From an uncultured Aquincola sp. (GTDB lineage: Bacteria > Pseudomonadota > Gammaproteobacteria > Burkholderiales > Burkholderiaceae), in NCBI GenBank assembly GCA_937883885.1, contig CAKZXL010000031.1:1-7158 (forward strand): 7,158 bases of DNA, in the 5' to 3' direction. Shown here in pieces: positions 1-5,523 of this stretch. The first letter of the stretch is position 1. The number at the start of each line of letters is the position of its first letter. Both the position numbers and the translations under genes were made by a program. The notes below the pieces were generated by a model. It searched no databases. It was not told the DNA's origin and saw nothing but the letters and a program-made list of their open reading frames with translations.

Positions 1-580
1 GCCGCAGCACCACCCCGAGGTGGACACCGGCGTGCACGTGATGCTGGTGCTGGACACCGCCGCCGCGCTGCAGGCGCCGCTGCCGGTGCGCTGGGCCTGC
101 CTGGTGCACGACCTGGGCAAGGGCAGCACGCCGCCAGAAGAATGGCCGCGCCACATCGCGCACGAGGCACGCAGCGTGCGCCTGGCCGCCCAGGTGGCCG
201 ACCGGTTGCGGGTGCCGGTGGACTGCCGCGAGCTGGCGCAGCTGGTGGCCGGCGAGCACGGCAACATCCACCGCAGCGGCGAGTTCGGCGCCGCCGCGCT
301 GATGCGGCTGCTGGAGCGCTGCGACGCGCTGCGCCGGCCCGAGCGCTTCGAGCAGGCGCTGCTGGCCTGCGAGTGCGATGCGCGTGGCCGCACCGGGCTG
401 GAAGACCGGCCCTACCCGCAGCGAGAGCGCCTCTCGGCCGCGCTGCGCACGGTGCTGGCGGTGGACGTGAAGCAGGCCGCCGCCGATGCGGTGGCGCGCG
501 GCCTCAAGGGCCCGGGCATCGGCAACGCGGTGTCGCAGGCGCGGGCGGAGGCGCTGGAGGCCTGGCTGGCTGGGGCCTAA
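1..580 (+). CDS. cca: Multifunctional CCA tRNA nucleotidyltransferase, C-terminal part (5' end outside window)
   Basis: This is the C-terminal part, about 190 residues, of the enzyme that adds or repairs the CCA end of tRNA. In gammaproteobacterial and betaproteobacterial homologues it also carries an HD phosphohydrolase domain with phosphatase and 2',3'-cyclic phosphodiesterase activity. The reading frame is open from base 2. It begins with the family signature HHPEVDTGVH, followed by the metal-binding HD pair in VHDLGKG (codons at 107-112), then PRHIAHEARS and a second conserved stretch, GEHGNIHR. About 157 residues follow the HD pair, which fits the tail of the roughly 412-residue E. coli protein. 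The nucleotidyltransferase and tRNA-binding N-terminal half lies left of the window. The GTG at 20 is internal to the domain and is not the start. The TAA stop at 578-580 overlaps the stop of the convergent DUF2905 gene. The assignment rests on recognised motifs and is secure. Confidence 0.93.
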   Translation, partial: PQHHPEVDTGVHVMLVLDTAAALQAPLPVRWACLVHDLGKGSTPPEEWPRHIAHEARSVRLAAQVADRLRVPVDCRELAQLVAGEHGNIHRSGEFGAAALMRLLERCDALRRPERFEQALLACECDARGRTGLEDRPYPQRERLSAALRTVLAVDVKQAAADAVARGLKGPGIGNAVSQARAEALEAWLAGA

Positions 581-768
581 ATGAAGTAGCCGACTGCCAT
601 CGCAATCAGGCTCAAAACAAGGCTGCTGGCCACCGGCAGATACCACTCGCGGCCGAAGAGGATGAAGCGGAAGTCGCCCGGCAGCTTGCCCAGGCCGATG
701 CGCGCCAGCCAGTGCTGCAGCCCGTTGAACAGCAGGCAGGCGATGAGAAAGACCAGCAGCCAGCGCAT
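577..768 (-). CDS. DUF2905 family small membrane protein
   Basis: This is a 63-residue protein of the DUF2905 family, whose function is unknown. The sequence shows a hydrophobic N-terminal helix (about residues 3-17), a short polar loop holding the family motif LGKLPGDFRF (26-35) with FGREWYLP (38-45), and a second hydrophobic helix (about 44-63) that runs to the C-terminus. It is therefore predicted to be a small inner-membrane protein with two spans. It starts 9 bases after the midA stop on the same strand, so it is probably translated from the midA message. No clear Shine-Dalgarno sequence is visible in the gap, which suggests translational coupling. Its TAG stop (577-579 read on the - strand) overlaps the cca TAA stop, so the two convergent genes have no spacer. 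Length and motif both match the family closely. Confidence 0.88.
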   Translation of the reverse strand: MRWLLVFLIACLLFNGLQHWLARIGLGKLPGDFRFILFGREWYLPVASSLVLSLIAMAVGYFI

Positions 769-777
769 GCCGCGCGC

Positions 778-1890
778 CTACAGCCGGTGCGAGCGGTCGC
801 CCGCCGCAAAGCCGATGGCATCGAACGCTTCGCCCTTGGCAAAGCCGATCACCTTAAACAGTTCGCCCATCTCATGCTCGGCCACCAGCTTCTGGCCGGC
901 CGCCAGCGTGCGCACGTCGCCCGCCGCCTGGGCCTGGCCCAGGCTCTGCGCCAGCCCGCAGTTCAGCAGGAAGCGGCCCTGCGAGGTGTAGCCCAGCACT
1001 TCCAGCCCCGCGTCCTGCCCGGCCAGCGCCACGCCGGTGAAGTTGACATGGGCGGTGATGTCCTTGAGCCCCGGGTCGGCCAGCGGGTCGGTGTCGGCGC
1101 GGTGCAGCCGATGGCACATCAGCGTGCCGCCGGTGCGCTGCGGCAGGTAGAACTCATCTTCCGGAAAGCCGTAGTCGATGAAAAACGCCGCGCCGCGCTG
1201 CAGCCGTTCGGCCAGCGTGCGCACGAAGGCTTCGGCCTGCGGATGGATTTCCACCGTGGTGCCGGGCACGAAGGGCGCCTGCACCGGCGGGCGCAGCGAG
1301 GTCTCGCGGTCGGCAAAGCTCAGCGCATCGGCGGCGTCCAGCGTCACGCCGCGCTCCCACCAGCGCTGGCCGTCGAAGTGCAGCAGTTGCACCGGCATCG
1401 CGTCCAGCACCTCGTTGCCCACCACCACGCCCTTCATCTGCGCCGGCAGCTCGGTGGCCCACTGCACCCGGTCGCCGAAGGCGGCCAGCCGCGCCTGCTG
1501 GCGCGCCCGCAGGCTGCCCGAGAGGTCGACGATGGTGTAGCGGCGCACCCGCTCGCCCAGCGCCTGCAGCAGCGATTCGGCCAGCGCACCCGAGCCGGCG
1601 CCGAATTCCCACAACTCGTCGGTGCCGGTGGCGTCCAGCGCCTGGCGCAGCTGCACCGCCAGCGCCTGGCCGAACAGCGGCGTCATCTCGGGCGCAGTGA
1701 CGAAATCGCTGCCCGAGGACGGCATGGCGCCAAACTTCACGCTGCCGTTGGCGTAGTAGCCCAGGCCCGGCGTGTACAGCACCGCGGCCATGTATCGGTC
1801 GAACGGCAGCCAGCCGCCCGCGGCCGCGATGTCCTGGCGCAAGTGCGCCAACAGCGCGCTCGATACACTGGCGGGTTCCGTTTTTTGCAT
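778..1890 (-). CDS. midA: MidA/NDUFAF7-type SAM-dependent methyltransferase
   Basis: This is a 370-residue class I SAM-dependent methyltransferase of the MidA (DUF185, COG1565) family. Eukaryotic homologues (MidA, NDUFAF7) are needed for respiratory complex I assembly, and NDUFAF7 methylates an arginine of the NDUFS2 subunit. The bacterial substrate is inferred by analogy only. Visible hallmarks are GGWLPFDRYM (25-34), PGLGYYANG (41-49), GSDFVTAPEMTPLFG (60-74), the SAM-binding glycine-rich motif EFGAGSG (95-101), the acidic motif around IVDLS (120-124), GNEVLDAMPVQ (158-168), FIDYGFP, and the later KDITAHVNFT segment. Length and motif order are normal and no residue looks missing. The ATG at 1888-1890 is the first good start. 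It lies only 17 bases from the divergent reductase start at 1908. The DUF2905 gene follows after 9 bases and probably shares the transcript. The family call is secure; the physiological substrate is not known from this sequence. Confidence 0.92.
   Translation of the reverse strand: MQKTEPASVSSALLAHLRQDIAAAGGWLPFDRYMAAVLYTPGLGYYANGSVKFGAMPSSGSDFVTAPEMTPLFGQALAVQLRQALDATGTDELWEFGAGSGALAESLLQALGERVRRYTIVDLSGSLRARQQARLAAFGDRVQWATELPAQMKGVVVGNEVLDAMPVQLLHFDGQRWWERGVTLDAADALSFADRETSLRPPVQAPFVPGTTVEIHPQAEAFVRTLAERLQRGAAFFIDYGFPEDEFYLPQRTGGTLMCHRLHRADTDPLADPGLKDITAHVNFTGVALAGQDAGLEVLGYTSQGRFLLNCGLAQSLGQAQAAGDVRTLAAGQKLVAEHEMGELFKVIGFAKGEAFDAIGFAAGDRSHRL
1864..1869 (+). promoter_or_regulatory. Possible -10 element for the reductase-folB-ttcA operon
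   Basis: TACACT matches the sigma-70 -10 consensus at four of six positions and would give a leader of about 30 bases before the ATG at 1908. No recognisable -35 hexamer sits 16-18 bases upstream. The element lies inside the 5' end of midA on the opposite strand. With only 17 bases between the two divergent genes, any promoter for this operon has to lie in midA coding sequence. This is a weak call based on position and a partial match. Confidence 0.2.
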
Positions 1891-1907
1891 GACGCATTCT
1901 AGAAACC

Positions 1908-2681
1908 ATGGCTTCGCGCCGCGTTGTCCTCGTCACCGGAGCGGCCCGGCGCATCGGCCGCAGCATCGCGCTCGACCTCGCGGCGCATGGCTTCGACCTG
2001 GCGCTGCACTGCCACCACGCCAGTGAAGAAGCCGCCGCCACCGCGGCCGAGCTGCAGGCGCTGGGCGCCCGCGTGGCCGTGCTGCCCGCCGACCTGACCG
2101 ACGAAGCCGCCTGCCGCGCGCTGGTGTCGCAGGCGCTGGCGCAGCTGGGCCGGCTGGACGCGGTGGTCAACAACGCCTCGCTCTTCGAGCATGACGACGT
2201 GGCCAGCTTCGGCCATGCCGCGATGGAGCGCCACTGGCGCGCCAATACCGCCGCGCCCATCCTGCTGGCGCAGGCGCTGCACCAGCACCTGGCCACGCGC
2301 GACGACGCGGCCGAGACGCCCGGCTGCGTGGTGAACCTGCTCGACCAGAAGCTGTGGAACCCCAACCCCGACCACCTGTCGTACACGCTGTCCAAGGCGG
2401 CGCTGGAAAGTGCCACCACGATGCTGGCCATGGCGCTGGCGCCGCGGCTGCGGGTGGTGGGCGTGGCGCCGGGCGTCACCCTGCCCTCGGGCCCGATGAA
2501 CCAGGAAGAATTCCAGCGTGCGCACCGCATGACGCCGCTGCAGCGCTCTTCCACCCCTGAAGACCTGGCGCGCACCGTGCGCTTCGTCCTCGAGTCGCCC
2601 GCCATCACTGGCACCACCATCCTGGTGGACGGCGGCCAGCACCTCGCCGCGCAGCCGCGCGACGTCTACTTCCTCGCCTGA
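1908..2681 (+). CDS. PTR1-like pteridine reductase (short-chain dehydrogenase/reductase)
   Basis: This is a 257-residue NADPH-dependent short-chain dehydrogenase/reductase that probably reduces a pterin or dihydrofolate. The nucleotide-binding motif is TGAARRIG (10-17), the TGxxxRxG form seen in pteridine reductases rather than the usual TGxxxGIG. The LHCHHAS stretch (33-39) lines up with the LHYHRS segment that binds the NADPH phosphate in Leishmania PTR1. NNASLF (88-93) places S91 and F93 at the PTR1 pterin-binding Ser111 and Phe113. The catalytic set is D146, Y159 and K163, with the spacing of PTR1 Asp181, Tyr194 and Lys198; the usual SDR serine is replaced by Asp, as also in E. coli FolM. 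VAPG (186-189) and ITGTTILVDGG close the fold. folB, a pterin-pathway gene, follows after 9 bases, which supports a pterin role. The ATG at 1908 directly precedes the first beta strand. No strong ribosome-binding site is seen. Whether the physiological substrate is dihydrofolate, dihydrobiopterin or dihydromonapterin cannot be told from sequence. Confidence 0.85.
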   Translation: MASRRVVLVTGAARRIGRSIALDLAAHGFDLALHCHHASEEAAATAAELQALGARVAVLPADLTDEAACRALVSQALAQLGRLDAVVNNASLFEHDDVASFGHAAMERHWRANTAAPILLAQALHQHLATRDDAAETPGCVVNLLDQKLWNPNPDHLSYTLSKAALESATTMLAMALAPRLRVVGVAPGVTLPSGPMNQEEFQRAHRMTPLQRSSTPEDLARTVRFVLESPAITGTTILVDGGQHLAAQPRDVYFLA

Positions 2682-2690
2682 TCGGCCGCC

Positions 2691-3077
2691 ATGAACCTTC
2701 TTCACCCTGACCTGGCCGGCTGCCGGCGCCTGTTCCTGCGCAACTACGTGGTGAACATCAACATCGGCGTGCACGACTTCGAAAAGCGCGGCGAGCAGCG
2801 CGTGATCATCAACGTCGACCTGTACGTGCCGCTGGCGCAGTCCACGCCCACCGCCGACGAACTGCACGAGGTGGTGGACTACGACTTCATCCGCCGCACC
2901 GTGGCCGAGCGGGTGCAGCAGGGCCACATCCAGCTGCAGGAGACCTTGGCCGATGACCTGCTGAAAGCCATGCTCACCCACCCCCGCGTGCGCGCGGCCC
3001 GCGTGAGCACCGAAAAGCCCGACGTGTACCCCGACTGCGATGCGGTGGGGGTGGAAGTCTTCGGCATCAAGCCTTGA
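2691..3077 (+). CDS. folB: Dihydroneopterin aldolase
   Basis: This is a 128-residue cytosolic enzyme of folate synthesis. It converts 7,8-dihydroneopterin to 6-hydroxymethyl-7,8-dihydropterin and glycolaldehyde, and many family members also epimerise to dihydromonapterin. The single aldolase domain covers nearly the whole protein. The motif [12 protein letters not shown] (25-36) contains E31. VDYDFI (62-67) contains Y64, LQETLADDL (82-90) contains E84, and STEKPD (106-111) contains K109. By motif and spacing these correspond to Glu22, Tyr54, Glu74 and the catalytic Lys100 of the S. aureus enzyme. The protein is slightly longer at the N-terminus than E. coli FolB. It is the second gene of the + strand run, 9 bases after the pteridine reductase and 13 bases before ttcA, so co-transcription is likely. 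No obvious Shine-Dalgarno sequence precedes the ATG, which fits translational coupling to the reductase. Confidence 0.93.
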   Translation: MNLLHPDLAGCRRLFLRNYVVNINIGVHDFEKRGEQRVIINVDLYVPLAQSTPTADELHEVVDYDFIRRTVAERVQQGHIQLQETLADDLLKAMLTHPRVRAARVSTEKPDVYPDCDAVGVEVFGIKP

Positions 3078-3090
3078 GAACGGAACTGCC

Positions 3091-4002
3091 ATGAGCGACA
3101 TCGCCATCGACACCGCCCACGACCGCAAGGCCGCCTTCGAGGCCAACAAGCTGTCCAAGCGCCTGCACCGCCAGGTGGGCCAGGCCATCGCCGACTTCAA
3201 CATGATCGAAGCCGGCGACAAGGTCATGGTCTGCGTGTCGGGCGGCAAGGACAGCTATGCCCTGCTCGACATCCTGATCAACCTGCGCAAGCGGGCGCCG
3301 ATCCCGTTCGAGCTGGTGGCCGTCAACCTCGACCAGAAGCAGCCCGGGTTTCCTGAGCATGTGCTGCCGCAGTACCTGTCCACGCTGGACGTGCCCTTCC
3401 GCATCGAGGAGCAGGACACCTACTCCATCGTCAAGCGGCTGATTCCCGAAGGCCAGACGATGTGCTCGCTGTGCTCGCGGCTGCGGCGCGGCATCCTGTA
3501 CCGCGTGGCCAGCGAACTGGGCGCCACCAAGGTGGCGTTGGGCCACCACCGCGACGACATGGTGGTGACGCTGCTGATGAACATGTTCTTCGGCAGCCGC
3601 ATGAAGGGCATGCCGCCCAAGCTGGTGAGCGACGACGGCAAGCACGTGGTCATCCGCCCGCTGGCCTACGTGGCCGAGACCGACCTGGAACGTTATGCGG
3701 TGGACCGCCAATTCCCCATCATCCCGTGCACGTTGTGCGGCAACCAGGAAGGGCTGCAGCGCGCCACCATCAAGGCGATGATCCGCGACTGGGACCGCCA
3801 GTACCCCGGCCGCATCGACAACATGTTCACCGCCATGGGCAACATCGTGCCGTCACACATGATGGACCGGAAGCTGTACCCTTTCACCACGCTGCAGGCC
3901 ACCGGCATCGCCGACCCGCAGGGCGACAAGGCTTTCGACGACGACGAAGACCCCTGTGGCACGCCCGCCACCTCGGTGGTGAAGCTGCATCCCGGGGCCT
4001 GA
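3091..4002 (+). CDS. ttcA: tRNA 2-thiocytidine(32) synthetase TtcA
   Basis: This is a 303-residue cytosolic enzyme that thiolates cytidine 32 of certain tRNAs, using ATP and an iron-sulfur cluster. The PP-loop that binds ATP is SGGKDS (50-55). The cysteine pairs MCSLC (C125, C128) and CTLC (C213, C216) are conserved; in the E. coli enzyme, from memory, cysteines at nearly the same positions (122, 125 and about 213) hold a [4Fe-4S] cluster. GHHRDD (151-156) and the [13 protein letters not shown] stretch (166-178) are further TtcA hallmarks. I chose the ATG at 3091 because the conserved N-terminus (about residues 16-31) begins just after it and GGA-type ribosome-binding bases (3082-3085) sit upstream. 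The frame stays open to 3040, but that extension would overlap the end of folB. The C-terminal tail is acidic (DDDED) and of low conservation. The gene is third in the run. Its link to folate genes is positional only, with no known functional tie. Confidence 0.95.
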   Translation: MSDIAIDTAHDRKAAFEANKLSKRLHRQVGQAIADFNMIEAGDKVMVCVSGGKDSYALLDILINLRKRAPIPFELVAVNLDQKQPGFPEHVLPQYLSTLDVPFRIEEQDTYSIVKRLIPEGQTMCSLCSRLRRGILYRVASELGATKVALGHHRDDMVVTLLMNMFFGSRMKGMPPKLVSDDGKHVVIRPLAYVAETDLERYAVDRQFPIIPCTLCGNQEGLQRATIKAMIRDWDRQYPGRIDNMFTAMGNIVPSHMMDRKLYPFTTLQATGIADPQGDKAFDDDEDPCGTPATSVVKLHPGA

Positions 4003-4018
4003 ACCAGGAACCGCTGAC

Positions 4019-4618
4019 ATGAACCTTCCGTCCTCCATGCGCGTGATGGCCGCCGGCGCGGCGCTGCTGGCACTGGGCGGCTGCGCCTCGTTCAACAGCC
4101 TGACCAGCGACGTGCGCAGCTACGGCACCTGGCCGGCCGGCCGCGCGCCCGGCACCTACGTGTTCGAGCGCCTGCCCTCGCAGGCCTCGCAGCCCGAGCA
4201 GCAGGCCGCACTGGAGGACGCCGCCCGTCCGGCGGTGGAAATGGCCGGCTTCAAGCCCGCCGCCGACGCCGGCAAGGCCGACGTCACCATCCAGCTGGGC
4301 GCCCGCATCACCCGCTACGACACCGCGCCCTGGGACGATCCGTTCTGGTGGAACTACGGCTACGGCTTCGGCCGCTTCGGCGGCTGGCGGCCCGGGCTGG
4401 GCCTGGGCTACCGCTTCGACAACCCGCGCTATGAGCGCGAAGTGGCGGTGCTGATCCGCGACCGTGCCAGCGGCGCGCCGCTGTACGAAACCCGCGCGGT
4501 GAACGACAGCCTGGTGGGCGGCGACCCGGAGTCGCTGTCGCTGATGTACGAAGCGGCGCTGAAGGACTTTCCCACCCCCGCGGTGAGCCCGCGCAGGGTG
4601 GTGGTGCCCACGCGCTGA
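4019..4618 (+). CDS. DUF4136-type outer-membrane lipoprotein
   Basis: This is a 199-residue predicted lipoprotein of unknown function. A lipoprotein signal peptide with hydrophobic core MAAGAALLAL ends in the lipobox LGGC, giving a lipidated Cys22. Residue +2 is Ala rather than Asp, so sorting to the outer membrane by the Lol system is expected. The mature part resembles the DUF4136 family: an N-terminal FNSLTSDVRSYGTWP segment, a central VTIQLGARITRY strand and a YEREVAVLIRDRASGAPLYETRA stretch typical of the family's C-terminal half. Between them lies an insert rich in Gly, Trp, Tyr and Phe (about 105-133). AGGAA at 4006-4010 is a good ribosome-binding site for the ATG at 4019. The in-frame ATG at 4037 would leave a shorter n-region but the same lipobox. 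It is last in the + strand run, 16 bases after ttcA, and converges on the DUF6279-like gene with 7 bases between the stops. The DUF4136 call is from pattern recognition and is moderately sure; the lipoprotein call is secure. Confidence 0.82.
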   Translation: MNLPSSMRVMAAGAALLALGGCASFNSLTSDVRSYGTWPAGRAPGTYVFERLPSQASQPEQQAALEDAARPAVEMAGFKPAADAGKADVTIQLGARITRYDTAPWDDPFWWNYGYGFGRFGGWRPGLGLGYRFDNPRYEREVAVLIRDRASGAPLYETRAVNDSLVGGDPESLSLMYEAALKDFPTPAVSPRRVVVPTR

Positions 4619-4625
4619 CTGCGCT

Positions 4626-5513
4626 TCAACCGCCCGCGGCGGCCAGCGCCCGGGCGTCGTCGGCCCAGCCGCGCAGCTTGTCGCGCGCGGCCTTGCGCTG
4701 CACCGGCGTCGTGGTGTTGTGCAGCTCGGCCATCCAGGCGCAGTTGTAGTCCACCAGCCGGCGCTGGTAGGCCTGGTAGGCCGGCCGCGGTGAATGCAGC
4801 CAGCGGCCCATCAGGTCGCGCACCGCCGTCTGGGCCTGGGCCGCCGGCACGGCGCGGCCGTCCACCTTCAGGCTGCGCAGGGTCTGCAGCGTGTCGCGCT
4901 GGTGGGCGATGCGCTCCTGGTTCCACAGCTCGGGGTCGAAGGGCGAAGCCAGCAGCGCCTGCGCCACCCGCTCGCGCTGCGGCGCATCCAGACGACCGTA
5001 GAGCTTTTCCAGCCGCTCCACCGTCTTGTCCAGCAGTTCTTCGCGCCGCTCCTTGGGGTCGGGCTGCAGGTACTCCTCGCGGAACTCCTTGTTGTTGCGC
5101 TCGTAGCGCTTGTCGATGTGGCGCAGCTGCTGCGGCGTCAGCGTCACCGCCAGCTCGGCCGCGGGCACCACCATCTGCATCAGCGCCACCTCGGCCTTCT
5201 GGCGCAGCTCGGGCTCCCAGCGGCACAGCGCGGCGGCGCTGGTGTTGTCCTGCGCCTGGGCCTGCATGCGGGTGAGCATGGCGGCGTACTCGGGCAGCTG
5301 CGTGCTGCGGTGCCAGCGGAAGAAGGCGTCGATCGCCTCCCGCGTGCGCGGGCCCTGGTCGTCGTCCAGGTCGGCGTAGCTGTTGATCCACCACGACGAC
5401 CAGGCCGGCGCCTGGTTGTAGGCCAGTTGCACCACGGCGCAGCCGCTGACGGCCAGGGCCAGCAGGGCGGCACCGATAATCCGGCCCCCGGTGCGCCACC
5501 GCACCCACTTCAT
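4626..5513 (-). CDS. DUF6279-like lipoprotein
   Basis: This is a 295-residue predicted lipoprotein of unknown function. A positively charged n-region (MKWVRWRTGGR) is followed by a hydrophobic core and the lipobox VSGC, giving lipidated Cys25 with Ala at +2, so outer-membrane anchoring is likely. The mature protein opens with VQLAYNQAP, a Trp-rich SSWWINSYADLDDDQ segment and a TREAIDAFFRWHR helix. This combination (YN, WW, Y.DLDD.Q) is what I associate with the DUF6279 family. The remainder is mostly predicted alpha-helical and rich in charged residues and Ala, with RYERNNKEFREEYL and a C-terminal WMAELHNTTTPVQRKAARDKLRGWADD stretch. The ATG at 5511-5513 is preferred because it directly precedes the charged n-region. 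An in-frame ATG at 5523-5525 adds four residues and would overlap the divergent glmU start. The frame is open much further upstream, but only as antisense to glmU. Lipoprotein status is well supported; the family name is moderately sure. Confidence 0.82.
   Translation of the reverse strand: MKWVRWRTGGRIIGAALLALAVSGCAVVQLAYNQAPAWSSWWINSYADLDDDQGPRTREAIDAFFRWHRSTQLPEYAAMLTRMQAQAQDNTSAAALCRWEPELRQKAEVALMQMVVPAAELAVTLTPQQLRHIDKRYERNNKEFREEYLQPDPKERREELLDKTVERLEKLYGRLDAPQRERVAQALLASPFDPELWNQERIAHQRDTLQTLRSLKVDGRAVPAAQAQTAVRDLMGRWLHSPRPAYQAYQRRLVDYNCAWMAELHNTTTPVQRKAARDKLRGWADDARALAAAGG
5475..5480 (+). promoter_or_regulatory. Possible -10 element for glmU
   Basis: GATAAT matches the sigma-70 -10 consensus at five of six positions and stands out in this GC-rich DNA. 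Transcription would start near 5487, giving a leader of about 37 bases before the glmU ATG at 5524. No good -35 hexamer lies 16-18 bases upstream; CTGACG at 5446-5451 is similar to one but is spaced 23 bases away. The site lies within the signal-peptide codons of the divergent lipoprotein gene, as any local glmU promoter must. Confidence 0.3.
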
Positions 5514-5523
5514 CGCTTCACGC

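Noticed and set aside
142..1902. A 586-codon + strand open frame covering cca and the antisense of midA
   Set aside because: It has low-complexity Ala/Arg/Gln composition with no domain. The genuine cca, DUF2905 and midA frames cover it with clear family motifs. It is a product of high GC.
1154..2620. A 488-codon - strand open frame across midA and the reductase
   Set aside because: Over midA it is frame-shifted relative to the motif-bearing frame, and over the reductase it is antisense. There is no recognisable domain.
3040..3090. An upstream extension of the ttcA frame
   Set aside because: It would add 17 residues with no family similarity and overlap folB. The ATG at 3091 has upstream ribosome-binding bases and matches the conserved N-terminus.
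1899..3248. A 449-codon - strand open frame opposite the reductase, folB and the start of ttcA
   Set aside because: It is His/Val/Arg-rich mirror composition, typical of the antisense of GC-rich genes. The + strand genes have catalytic motifs and operon spacing.
4608..4634. Possible terminator between the convergent lipoprotein genes (GCGC, 5 bases, GCGC)
   Set aside because: The stem is only four base pairs with no T-tract and falls mostly in the stop-codon region, so it is too weak to call.
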